Assembly: GCF_900635815.1 (NCBI RefSeq)
Contig: NZ_LR134173.1
Coordinates: 3,194,001-3,258,000, forward strand
Direction: 5' to 3'
DNA length: 64,000 nt
Origin: Legionella cherrii
GTDB taxonomy: Bacteria; Pseudomonadota; Gammaproteobacteria; Legionellales; Legionellaceae
Part shown: positions 19,625 to 28,609 of the stretch, piece by piece
Position numbering within the stretch: the stretch's first letter is position 1
How the letters are laid out: each line of letters starts with the position of its first letter
Translations under genes and position numbers: made by a program
The notes under the pieces: generated by a model
What the model was told of the DNA's origin: nothing
The model's input: the letters and a program-made list of their open reading frames with translations, nothing else
The model's database searches: none

Positions 19625-22306
19625 TTGAAAAAAAGAAGCAGATTAATTTATAGTTGGCCCAACATATTTTTTGGTCCCGACTCTATGCTTACCGTAAAAC
19701 AATTAAAAGAACTGCTCACTGTCTATCAAAATCAAGAGGCAATTTTTTCTCCTGGCCTGGATGCGAAAACACTCAAGATTATGCAGCAAGAGTCTGCATT
19801 TACCTTTTCCTTTTTTACTCAATTAATCCAGGGGCGGGATGAGGATTCTTCTCTTGATAAAGACGCCAAAATCATCAGGAACTATTTTAAAACGCGTTGG
19901 GGATTGCTGAAAAAATCGAATCTAGCCTATACTCGCCATCCTTTTTTACCTGCTAACCAGTTCTGTCTTAAAATAGCAGAAGCCATCGCGGGTCCTAAAG
20001 AGGCAATATGTCGGATTTTAATGCCTGGTCTTGTTGGTTTCAATCGAGAAAGTGCTGATCTCAAACTTGAAACAGAACAAGAGGGACATTTTGAACTTGA
20101 AAATTATATTACCAATCAAGCTTATACCAAACTGATACCTATAGCAGAAATATTCCAAACGGCAAAAGTGAATAGCGATCTCGTGATTGCTGATTTCCAA
20201 CCTCCAGCAAACCAAGTGGTCTATCAATTGGGCGGTAGAGATATGCTCAATCTAGAACAGGTTGCTGGCAAGGCCAGTGAAATATTTATTCAAGTATTAA
20301 AGAAACAACACCGTCAAAAATATGATAATAATTCAATCGGTTTTGCGCTACATCAATTAGCTTTGGAGCTCAGAAAAGCGTCAGTTGCTGATTCAGGCAG
20401 TGAGGAATGGGCGGATAACGAGGTTCTCGCCGGAGCAATTAAAACTTTTTATGAACTTTGGCGCCTGCTCTCCCAAGATCTCAGTTTACCCGAAAATACA
20501 GATTTAGATCACAAAACGCCAATTAGACAACTCAACCTTAAAAGTTTCGGCCGTGCCCATCTGACTCTTGAGAGTTACTTATTGGCTTTATTTGTTCGCC
20601 ATAAGGATTGTGTGCTCACTGATGAAGAGTTTATTCGACAACAGCAAGAAGACATTTTTCCTTGCGCTCATCAAATCTCCAATTGCCTCTTTGAATTCCT
20701 TAATCAATATCCAGATCTCTATAAAGTTCCCATCAATGCTCAACCGAAAGAGGTCTTACCGTCCCTGAATCCATTGTTAGATGAGGTATTAGAAGCCTTA
20801 ACACATCGTCCCCAAATGTTAGATGGTGATGATCAGGGATTGCTTGATCAATTGATTGAATTAATCCGAAAAAGTTCAGAATATCATGATATAGAAGCAG
20901 CCACTTTTATAGAACCGTTTATTCAGAGTTTTCAGGATTTCATCCTTTTGGCAGATCATCCCAAACTTTTTAAGGAAGTGGCAGCCTGTGTTCAGCCTCG
21001 TTTTGCTGACCTCAACACAGTTGCGACAATTCATAGGCTTATCCATCTGTTCACAAAAGAACAGCAACAACTCATTGTTGATGCGCAATTTAAAGCACTT
21101 ATCCAAGAATATAATACTAAGGATAAATATCAAAGATTAATCGTCAAACTAGAAGAGCCAGCAAAAAGTAGTTTGAGAAAAAAATATGCAGAACAGCTGG
21201 CAGCGTCTATTACTTCCTGCCAGGACTTTTTGCAGTTAGGAGAAACTGTAAGTGCTGACTTACTTGATGAAGTGTTTGCATCCCTAGAAGATAAATATCC
21301 GGTACTGCTCAACAGTTATGATAATACATGCCAGATTCTGCAAGCACTTTTTCACTACGGCAACCAACAAAAGAAGGTTCTAGCATTTGTTAAGCCGAAT
21401 TTATATCAGTGGTTAAATCCCGATAATTACACTTCATTTCATGAATTTTTACTGAGCTATGACACAGCAGTAGTACATCGTATCATGGCCGATGAGCTGA
21501 GCAGTCGCATTACCTCCTTTAAAGAATGGACTACACACTATGTCGCCTGGAGCAATCATGATGCGATTCAATCTGCTCTATTAGAACAATTTTTTTTGCA
21601 GTTTAAGGATGAAATTAAAGATGGCGATGCACTAATTTCTCTATTACAAAAAACGGGAAACAATTCTAAATTAAAAGTACTCCAGAGGTTTCTCTCTCTT
21701 ATTCACTCAAAAGATCTATTCAAACAATGCTTGGCTTTGATGCCCAGTAACACACACGAACGCCTTTTATCAAAAGTTCCTTTTGATTCTTTTGTTTCTA
21801 CAATTTCGGAACTGCAAGAAATTGCTGATTTGTTCGAATCTGACAAACTGCGTCAAATTATTTTTGCCCAATTCAATCCAGAAAAACTAGATTGCACAAA
21901 AGAAGAGTTTGCCTCATTAACTCAACTCAAATTCGAACTCAAAATGTTAGAAGAGTTCTCTCAAGGCTTTGATCCCCAAAAAGCAGTGACTCATTTAAAA
22001 CATTACGTTGCGAGTATGTCCGGTTATGGTTATTCAATGTTTAGGGCACACCCAAATAAAAAAGTGGGAATGGCTACGCACTTAATCAACCAATTACAAA
22101 ATGATAGTTTAAGTAATTTAGAAAAATTGATTGCATTACGAGAGGCTCAGCAAAAAATTGCAGATGAATATAATCGGTGGGGAACAGCTTCTAATAGTCA
22201 ATTATATTCGATCATTAGTGATAGCTTGAATAAAGTGGTCGAAAGCGAAGAGAATTCTTCGGATCCTGGGCAATCGTTGGGTAGATTCCATCTATTGTGG
22301 CAGTAA
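19625..22306 (+). CDS. Large helical hypothetical protein, candidate Dot/Icm effector
   Basis: 893 residues, soluble, almost entirely predicted helical, no recognisable catalytic motif. The frame opens with TTG at 19625; an internal ATG at 19685 (MLTVKQLKELLTVY) is an equally possible start, and neither has a good Shine-Dalgarno. The conserved-looking C-terminal segment GYGYSMFRAHPNKKVGMATH is followed by VVESEENSSDPGQSLGRF; a Glu/Ser-rich stretch close to the C-terminus is typical of Dot/Icm substrates. Function unknown. I could not identify repeats with confidence. Confidence 0.75.
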   Translation: MKKRSRLIYSWPNIFFGPDSMLTVKQLKELLTVYQNQEAIFSPGLDAKTLKIMQQESAFTFSFFTQLIQGRDEDSSLDKDAKIIRNYFKTRWGLLKKSNLAYTRHPFLPANQFCLKIAEAIAGPKEAICRILMPGLVGFNRESADLKLETEQEGHFELENYITNQAYTKLIPIAEIFQTAKVNSDLVIADFQPPANQVVYQLGGRDMLNLEQVAGKASEIFIQVLKKQHRQKYDNNSIGFALHQLALELRKASVADSGSEEWADNEVLAGAIKTFYELWRLLSQDLSLPENTDLDHKTPIRQLNLKSFGRAHLTLESYLLALFVRHKDCVLTDEEFIRQQQEDIFPCAHQISNCLFEFLNQYPDLYKVPINAQPKEVLPSLNPLLDEVLEALTHRPQMLDGDDQGLLDQLIELIRKSSEYHDIEAATFIEPFIQSFQDFILLADHPKLFKEVAACVQPRFADLNTVATIHRLIHLFTKEQQQLIVDAQFKALIQEYNTKDKYQRLIVKLEEPAKSSLRKKYAEQLAASITSCQDFLQLGETVSADLLDEVFASLEDKYPVLLNSYDNTCQILQALFHYGNQQKKVLAFVKPNLYQWLNPDNYTSFHEFLLSYDTAVVHRIMADELSSRITSFKEWTTHYVAWSNHDAIQSALLEQFFLQFKDEIKDGDALISLLQKTGNNSKLKVLQRFLSLIHSKDLFKQCLALMPSNTHERLLSKVPFDSFVSTISELQEIADLFESDKLRQIIFAQFNPEKLDCTKEEFASLTQLKFELKMLEEFSQGFDPQKAVTHLKHYVASMSGYGYSMFRAHPNKKVGMATHLINQLQNDSLSNLEKLIALREAQQKIADEYNRWGTASNSQLYSIISDSLNKVVESEENSSDPGQSLGRFHLLWQ

Positions 22307-22448
22307 AATAGTTAAAATAGTTCGATGTCGAGAGATTTATCGTTAATCATTATTTACTCATAGTATGATTATTTGTCAGAAATAGCCGCTTCTAAAATGT
22401 TAAATGTGATTTATGATATTTTCCATTAAGAAACGAGAGATGATTACC

Positions 22449-23399
22449 CTAATCCAATCCAATAAAATCGGATGGTTCATTCTTAATAAAGCGTTTGATT
22501 AATTGTTGCCAAAAAGGACGATATAAAATATTAAATAAAGGGTGGGAATCATCGACAGGAAAACAAGGACCATGATTTGCTTCCAATAGCCAAAGTTTAT
22601 TCCCCTCTGCTTCAGCCATGAAATCAAAACCGAAGCAAGCAATTCGCGGCTGGCTATCTTGCCAAATCGGATTAAATTGATTTTTCAATGCCTTTATTAA
22701 TAGTTGGCAAATAGAAATAATAGTCATCTTATAAGGTTGAAAAATGGCGATTTCATCGCTTAGGCGTTGCACTACATTAAGTCGTTCCTCACTAAGATGC
22801 TCATTGGTAAGATGACCCTCCAGTTGATTGAAGTTATCTTCTTGATACGGTTTTAAGGCAATATTCACATAGCCACTCGGAAAAAGTGCTGAGCCTGCAT
22901 GTGTCGATAAGACCAACAATACTCGAATAGAAAATTTATGCCCCAAAGTGGGTCCTTGAATAAGTTGCGGCTTAACAATATAACGTTGCAAAACTTGGGC
23001 CCCTCCCATTCGCTTATGGGAAAGAAAATGTGTCTCAATGGCATTAAGATCATGAAAAATATGAATATGTTGTCCGTTATTTAACATGGACGGTTTTAAT
23101 ATCCAAGGCGTGTTGGCAGACCATGAGTTACTGATATTAGCCAAAACAGAAGGCCAAGTCTCATCATCGATGAAAAAGGTCTCTGGCATCAAATATTCGA
23201 GATGGTTTGCTTGAAGAAATGCCGCAAGCAGATGCTTATACTCTAAGGTTTGACTAATCAGCGGTGAAAAATGGAGCCACTTCTCATTCACTGACGCAAG
23301 CGCAGAAAACTTACTTGGCGTCCATCCTTCGGCCTTCAAGAAGCGAGCTAAATTAGCATGCGTTGGTGTTTTATCTTCTACTAAATGAAATTTTCTCAT
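22449..23399 (-). CDS. Tubulin-tyrosine-ligase-like ATP-grasp protein
   Basis: 316 residues resembling the TTL/TTLL family: TPWILKPSMLNNG (ATP-binding lysine), VLQRYIVKPQLI, the KFSIRVLLVL strand, LTNEHLS, and a final FGFDFMAEAEG plus LWLLEANHGPCFP carrying the metal-binding Glu and Asn. Family members ligate amino acids (Tyr, Glu, Gly) to protein carboxylates, classically tubulin. Bacterial homologues are of unknown substrate. No signal peptide. In this effector-rich setting it could modify a host protein, but a bacterial peptide-ligase role is equally possible. Monocistronic; AAAGG directly before the ATG. Confidence 0.75.
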   Translation of the reverse strand: MRKFHLVEDKTPTHANLARFLKAEGWTPSKFSALASVNEKWLHFSPLISQTLEYKHLLAAFLQANHLEYLMPETFFIDDETWPSVLANISNSWSANTPWILKPSMLNNGQHIHIFHDLNAIETHFLSHKRMGGAQVLQRYIVKPQLIQGPTLGHKFSIRVLLVLSTHAGSALFPSGYVNIALKPYQEDNFNQLEGHLTNEHLSEERLNVVQRLSDEIAIFQPYKMTIISICQLLIKALKNQFNPIWQDSQPRIACFGFDFMAEAEGNKLWLLEANHGPCFPVDDSHPLFNILYRPFWQQLIKRFIKNEPSDFIGLD

Positions 23400-23610
23400 A
23401 ACCTTTCATATTAATTGTTTTAATTCTGCTTTTCATAAAACAAGTATAGCCTTCATGAAACGAACCATACCCGCGTGAAGGATTCACACCTCACCATTTA
23501 CATCAATCCATCCCTTTGATGACTGGTCAAATAGCCTATATAATCCTTGTTACAAAACTCAAAATCAATGGCTAAACGAGACTCAACCATTGCTATGGCT
23601 AAGGATACCC

Positions 23611-24984
23611 ATGTTTCGATCCTCTTTAATAATTGCACTAATGACTTTTAGCATCATCACCCATGCAACCCTCCCTGCAGATCCAATTCAACATTGTTTA
23701 GATGTGAGAAGACTTGTGGATTTTACCTCAAGACAAAAAATGGCTGCCAAAGAACCCGGTGTGTTGCGGTTTAAATTTCACAAAATTTCAGCTTCAGAAC
23801 TGCCGTTAGAGAACTCTGTGGGCAATATGGATGAAGTGATTCAAGCGTTAAATAATCAGATTGAAAACTGCACTAAATACCATGGTGAATTTCAAACAGT
23901 GACTATTGCTGGCCATCAGTTTAAGCGACAAGAATGGTGCCTCACTGCCAACAAAAAAATGCTAAGTCTCGCAAAAGCTGCCCAAGGCAATTTTCAAAAA
24001 TATTTAGCGAGCATCAAAAATGAATTTGACTGGTATAAAAGCGATGGTTGGCCTGAAAATCATGCAGGATTTAAAAAAGGTGAATTTCAATTTACTGCCT
24101 ATTATGCGCCAGCCGCTGTTGAGGCTCGCACCAAACGGGGTGGAGGATTTTTATTTCCTATCTACAGTAACCCGGGTGTTGTCAATGCAGCTTCAGAATG
24201 CAAGAAATTTAATTTGAAAGCTCCTCTTTGCGGAGTTGACCCGCTTACCAAAATACCGCGTGGATTTTGTCTGAAAAATGCCGATGGCACATATTCTATA
24301 GCGCCAGACCGCGAAGAAATTGATCATGGGGCTTTAAACCCAAAATATATAATTGGTTATGTTAAAGACCCAAATGACCCTTCTTTTTTAATGCTTCAAG
24401 GCTCTGGTTCATTAATTCTCGATGGCAAAGTATTTCGAATTAATTACGATGGCGCCAATGGCAGGCCGCGCACCATGCTGGGCCGCATAGTCCAATGTGC
24501 ACAAGACCCAACCTGTGGTGGTAACCTGGATGCAATGGAACGTTGCGCTAAAGATCCTAAATGTCATGATGAAGCAAAGTTACGCTGTAACCTATCTAAG
24601 GAGATTAAACTAAGCGGCGCATCAGAAAAGCGAATTCGCCAATATCTCGATAACCCTCTAAACCGCGATAAAGCTGCTGACTTGCGAAATCGCGATCAAA
24701 GCTTTGTATTTTTTACTAAAGAAGCTGGAGGCCCATATGGTTCTGAAAATATTTCGCTCACACCACATGCTTCATGCGCAACAGATCACCGCGTAATTCC
24801 TGTTGGAATGAGTTTTATCTATAGCTGCAAAAAATCTACTTCATGGTGTGTAGCCCAAGACACAGGCGGCGCCATTGTGGGTGCTCATGTTGATGTTTAT
24901 AAGGGTGAGGGCAATCAAGCCGGTGTGGAAGCCAATGCGCTCAATCACTCAGGCTCATTATTTGTGGCACTGCCAAAAAAATGA
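23611..24984 (+). CDS. Murein transglycosylase A-like (MltA + 3D domain)
   Basis: 457 residues. Signal peptide about 1-20 (MFRSSLIIALMTFSIITHA). MltA domain: FQFTAYYAPAAVEARTKRGG, DREEIDHGALNPKYIIGYV, and FLMLQGSGSLIL. A C-terminal 3D domain follows with VIPVGMSFIYS and the catalytic Asp in VAQDTGGAIVGAHVDVYKG. Lytic transglycosylase cleaving the glycan strand of peptidoglycan with 1,6-anhydro product. Larger than E. coli MltA (365 residues), with a cysteine-rich insert (CAQDPTCGGNLDAMERCA). Start at 23611 fits AAGGA 5 nt upstream; an in-frame TTG lies at 23590. No lipobox seen, so likely periplasmic. Confidence 0.88.
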   Translation: MFRSSLIIALMTFSIITHATLPADPIQHCLDVRRLVDFTSRQKMAAKEPGVLRFKFHKISASELPLENSVGNMDEVIQALNNQIENCTKYHGEFQTVTIAGHQFKRQEWCLTANKKMLSLAKAAQGNFQKYLASIKNEFDWYKSDGWPENHAGFKKGEFQFTAYYAPAAVEARTKRGGGFLFPIYSNPGVVNAASECKKFNLKAPLCGVDPLTKIPRGFCLKNADGTYSIAPDREEIDHGALNPKYIIGYVKDPNDPSFLMLQGSGSLILDGKVFRINYDGANGRPRTMLGRIVQCAQDPTCGGNLDAMERCAKDPKCHDEAKLRCNLSKEIKLSGASEKRIRQYLDNPLNRDKAADLRNRDQSFVFFTKEAGGPYGSENISLTPHASCATDHRVIPVGMSFIYSCKKSTSWCVAQDTGGAIVGAHVDVYKGEGNQAGVEANALNHSGSLFVALPKK

Positions 24985-25059
24985 ATAGAACCTCAAGCAG
25001 CCTAAATCTCATACTCTATAGCTTTCAGGGAGCACAAGGAGAGCGGCATTAAAACACGA

Positions 25060-25119
25060 GCCCACGCGGCCAAGCCGCTGGGCGTAGGCAAAATTGTGAT
25101 CCAAGCGAGCTGCTCACAA
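25060..25119. repeat. GC-rich double hairpin (REP-like) after mltA gene
   Basis: Two adjacent inverted repeats in otherwise AT-rich DNA: GCCCACGCGGC-CAA-GCCGCTGGGC (25060-25083, one bulge) and TTGTGA...TCACAA with inner AGC/GCT (25094-25119). No T-tract follows. Could be a REP-like element or a transcript 3'-end structure. The rest of the 24985-25333 gap holds only the inverted repeat listed next. Confidence 0.4.
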
Positions 25120-25237
25120 CCAAACCACTTCCTGTAACAGGTTACCCATTACACATTGATCAATTGAATAACCAATGATAATATTGATCGAATTATGCAT
25201 ATAAAGATCTTTATTTGGTTAACCCCACCCTCAGAAC

Positions 25238-25290
25238 AGAGCCTGTTTGCATTCGCTCCATTTGAACAAAAAAGCAGAAATGCAAACAGG
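25238..25290. repeat. Inverted repeat upstream of LRR gene
   Basis: Arms CCTGTTTGCATT (25242-25253) and AATGCAAACAGG (25279-25290) are perfect complements around a 25-base loop, and pairing extends outward by four bases with one mismatch. It ends about 45 bases before the LRR start codon. Possibly a short mobile-element footprint or a leader hairpin. Confidence 0.45.
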
Positions 25291-25333
25291 TTCTAAACAT
25301 CTTAGCGAATATTTAGTATAGGAAAATTTGTTA

Positions 25334-26876
25334 ATGCAGCCAAATCTCTCCAACAAACGAACCGAACAATTAATCTCAGACATAAGACAATTAATAGTCG
25401 CTGGTACCACTTACCTTAATTTGACCTCATGCCTTGAGCAAAAAAATGCAACAGAGGTGGTGGCTATATTAAGCCTCCTCAAAAACGCGGGAATCGTACA
25501 TCTTGATCTCGGTGCAAATCAGCTTGGAGAAAAAACAGCAGCAGAACTGGTGAGCATATTCAGCGTCCTCAAAAACTCTGGAATATCCTATCTTGAACTT
25601 GCTGCAAATCAGCTTGGGGAAAAAACAACAGCGGAGCTGGTGACTATATTAAGCGTCTTCAAAAATTCTGGAATCTCCCATCTTAGCATAGGCGCAAATG
25701 GCCTTAGAGAAAAAACAGCAACAGAACTTGTTGACATATTAAATACCCTCAGAAACTCCGGGATCATTCATCTCGATTTGAGTGGGCATAGCCTAGAGCA
25801 CAAGACAGAGACAGAGCTTATAGAGATATTGAGCACCCTCAAAGATTCTGGAATCTCTCGTCTTGATTTGAGATTGAATAATCTTGCGCAAAAGACAGAG
25901 AAAGAACTGATAGGCATATTGAGTGCCTCAAAAACTCTGGGGTCACCTATCTTGATTTAGGTAAAGAATGACCTTGGACAAAAGCCAGCAGCAGAACTGG
26001 TAGCTATATTGAGCACCCTCAAAGATTCCGGGATTTCCCATCTTGATTTGCGTGGAAATAATCTTGGACAAAAGACAGGAGCAGAGTTAGCTGCCCTATT
26101 GAATATCCTCAAAAAACTCGGGAATCTCTCATCTTGATTTGAGTGACAATGGCCTTGAGCAAAAGACAACAGCAGAACTGATAGCCCTATTGAGTACGCT
26201 CAAAGATTCTGGAGTCTCTCATCTTCATTTGGGTAATCTTGGGCAAAAAACAGGAGCGGAGTTAGCGGCCATATTGAATGTACTCAAAAACTCGGGAATC
26301 TCTCATCTTGATTTGGGTAGCAATAATCTTGGGCAAAAAACAGTTGCAGAACTGATAGCTATATTCAGCGCCCTCAAAGAATCAGGGATCACTCATCTTG
26401 ATTTGAGCTGGAATTTCCTTGGGGAAAAGACAGCCATAGAATTAGTAGCCATATTTAGCGCCCTCAAAGATTCTGGAATCACTCATCTTGATTTGAACTT
26501 TAATGTTCTTTTTCATAAAAAGACAGCTGAAGAACTGGCGCTTATTGTTCAAGCAATACCCCAAACTATTGCAACCGTGTCTTTAACCATTGAAGAATTA
26601 AAGAAAATGAGCCCAAAACATCGTCAAGCCATTCAAACTCGCTTCCCAAAAGCAGAACAAATTATTTTAGTTGATGAAGATCACAGACAATTAAATCCCT
26701 CTTTAAGCAGAGCGGATGCTAATCTTTATGCTCGTCTTGGATTTAAGGCCAGTACTCCATCCTTATTTAATAGCGCCTCTTTCTTTGTCGCCATTAATAA
26801 AGATAAGTTTGGCTCTAAAATTGACAGCACACTCCCTCATGAGGCCATAGAAGGTGTGAATCGTTTTAGAGGTTGA
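25334..26876 (+). pseudogene. Leucine-rich-repeat protein gene, frameshifted
   Basis: Starts at ATG 25334 (AGGA upstream) and consists of about a dozen near-identical 90-bp units, each encoding a 30-residue LRR (pattern ELVSIFSVLKNSGISYLELA then ANQLGEKT), like ribonuclease-inhibitor/NLR-type LRRs. The frame is broken three times: one base missing near 25938 (gcctcaaa for gccctcaaa), one extra base near 25966, and one extra A in an A-run near 26108. Correcting these gives one open frame of about 510 residues. The unique tail after the repeats (LTIEELKKMSPKHRQAIQT ... HEAIEGVNRFRG) resembles C-termini of Legionella effectors. Either a decayed effector gene or an intact gene with sequencing indels. 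Confidence 0.8.
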
Positions 26877-27347
26877 GCAGGCGCAAGCTAGACGCCCCCA
26901 ACATTAGGTAAAAGAACAGGCACAATATCGTCCTGTTTGTCTTACTGACAAAACACCTTGGAAAAGGATGAATCATCTAATTAACCTCTAAATTGTACAC
27001 GGTGTTTGACAGACTATAAACAGACTTATCCACAGAAAATGTGAATAACTTGGAGGGTATTATTCGGATTTAAAAATAGAATAAAGCAGAGTCTGCAAGG
27101 GCATTTTATAAACTGTTGATTACTGATTCACTATTGATTGGAATAAATATCCACAGAATTGGATAATTTTGAAAAGGAATTAGGCGTTGCTATCTTATAC
27201 AAATAAAAAATAAAAAAACAGTCTTGACTCAAACTATTTTTCGTCTTTATTTGATTTTGATAACTCGATGAACCGTATGCTTAAATAATTTATTAATTCA
27301 GAGAATAAAATTGTATTGGGTTGCTTCACTTGGTTGGCTATGACGAA
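26877..27347. other. 471-base gap with paired DnaA-box-like sites
   Basis: Gene-free between the LRR gene and the HAD gene. Contains TTATCCACA (27026-27034) and, inverted after five bases, TGTGAATAA (27040-27048, i.e. TTATTCACA), both matching the DnaA-box consensus TTATNCACA; a third, one-mismatch copy ATATCCACA is at 27147-27155. AT-rich DNA follows. No origin-associated genes (dnaA, dnaN, parAB, rep) are nearby. Confidence 0.4.
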
Positions 27348-27998
27348 CTAATAATCATTAGACCCTGTAAAAGGGACTGCAGAACAAATCGTTAGCAACT
27401 CTTCAGGGTGTTTCGCAAGATATGTGGGCTGATGCTTTAATAAGGTTTTCTCTGAATTGTAACCCCAGGTTACAGCGATTGATTGAATATTATTTCTCTT
27501 TGCTGCCTCAATATCTCGGGTTTCATCTCCAATATAAAATACTTTGCTTTTATCAATTTTGTATTTTTTGAGCGTTTTTTTTAGTAAATGACGTTTAGAA
27601 AAACAATTCGATTCATCATGGATAAAATTAAAAAAGTGGTGAATTTGATTCATGTCCAGCCATAGAAGAACATTTTCAACTGAATTAGAAGTCAAGATAC
27701 CGAGTGAGTATCCCGACTTATAAAAAGTCTCTAAGATTGTAGGAATATTAGTAATCGGCTTCATATTCACCATTTGTTCGTGTAAAAGATACCTAATCTG
27801 TCGTATTAAGGAAGGTATTTTATAAAAAGAAATCCCTAAAAAATTGATTAATTCTCTTGATGAAAGATCACGAAGGGATTCAATTTCATGCTCTTTAATC
27901 TTTCTGAAGTTGAATTGTTCAGCCAATAAGTTGGTTTTTTCAATGACGCAGTCAAAACTATCCACTAGCGTACCATCAAAATCAAAAAGTAAATGCAT
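27348..27998 (-). CDS. HAD-superfamily hydrolase (phosphoglycolate-phosphatase-like)
   Basis: 216 residues with HAD motif I LFDFDGTLVDS, a helical cap, motif II GILTSNS, a motif III lysine near KYKIDKSKVF, and motif IV FYIGDETRDIEAAK. Subfamily IA with C1 cap, like phosphoglycolate phosphatase Gph or pyrophosphatase PpaX; the substrate cannot be told from sequence. Cytoplasmic, monocistronic, AGGA 9 nt before the ATG. Confidence 0.85.
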   Translation of the reverse strand: MHLLFDFDGTLVDSFDCVIEKTNLLAEQFNFRKIKEHEIESLRDLSSRELINFLGISFYKIPSLIRQIRYLLHEQMVNMKPITNIPTILETFYKSGYSLGILTSNSVENVLLWLDMNQIHHFFNFIHDESNCFSKRHLLKKTLKKYKIDKSKVFYIGDETRDIEAAKRNNIQSIAVTWGYNSEKTLLKHQPTYLAKHPEELLTICSAVPFTGSNDY

Positions 27999-28104
27999 GA
28001 GTCAATGTCCTGATGTGGCGCGATAATTTGTAATTTATACAAGATAATAATAGATCTAATCATACCTATTAAGCAAACTTAGGAGTTAAGACTTTTACCT
28101 TCCC

Positions 28105-28242
28105 ATGCAACAAAAAACCAACATAGATGAGAACCTTTCCCTACGTTGGTTTGAAAATTGCTATACTCAAATGAAAAGACTTGAAGATAATCTCAAACAA
28201 GTCATCACTGGCTCATTTGCGGTGGTGCTGCAATTCCTATAA
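28105..28242 (+). pseudogene. Possible N-terminal gene fragment (45 codons)
   Basis: ATG 28105 to TAA 28240-28242 encodes a protein-like sequence (NLSLRWFENCYTQMKRLEDN) followed, at about the point where it meets the end of the antisense beta-propeller gene, by less protein-like residues. No Shine-Dalgarno. May be the start of a gene truncated by insertion of the neighbouring module, or chance. Confidence 0.25.
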
Positions 28243-28609
28243 ACACGACCATCCCATCCCCTCCTGGATTAAAGTAATTATCACTAAAAGGAAGTGGTTT
28301 CCAGTTATTTGCAGCCCAAACATTTCCTGCTTGATCTGAAATGGCGTGAGTGAGACGCATTAAAGGATTAAAACTGGGTGGTCCACCAACACCATTAAGT
28401 GGAGTACCATCGGCGAGCAATACTTGGCTCCCAGCACTGGGTAAGGTATACCCGGTTGAAGGGGATATTGCATCACCTGTAGTTAATCCTGTCGGACACT
28501 TGGCTGTGTTAATGCCACAAAGTTTGGAAATTGAAAATTGAGGGGGGAAGCCGATGCCCTCAAAATTAGCCACCCAGATATTATCGTCACCATCCACAGT
28601 TACCCCCAA
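28205..28609 (-). pseudogene. C-terminal part of secreted beta-propeller protein, out of frame
   Basis: This frame continues the upstream beta-propeller protein without a gap: the long fragment ends in GGVSGPWG and this one reads GVTVDGDDNIWVANFEGIG, the next propeller blade (G.T.D..DNIWVAN). One missing G in a run of five (28603-28607, C on the plus strand) separates them. It holds the final blades (QAGNVWAANNW) and a hydrophobic tail (FIGIAAPPQMSQ). Not an independent gene. Confidence 0.75.

Noticed and set aside
25441..26520. Regular 90-bp direct repeats, considered as a CRISPR array or satellite
   Set aside because: Units are contiguous, without unique spacers, and encode LRRs in frame; no cas genes are nearby.
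26139..26876. Second half of the LRR region as an independent gene
   Set aside because: It begins in the middle of an LRR unit without a proper start; it is the continuation of the upstream repeats after a frameshift.
27026..27155. Chromosomal replication origin
   Set aside because: Only two good DnaA boxes and one weak one, and no dnaA, dnaN, gidA or parAB neighbours; kept only as a site observation.
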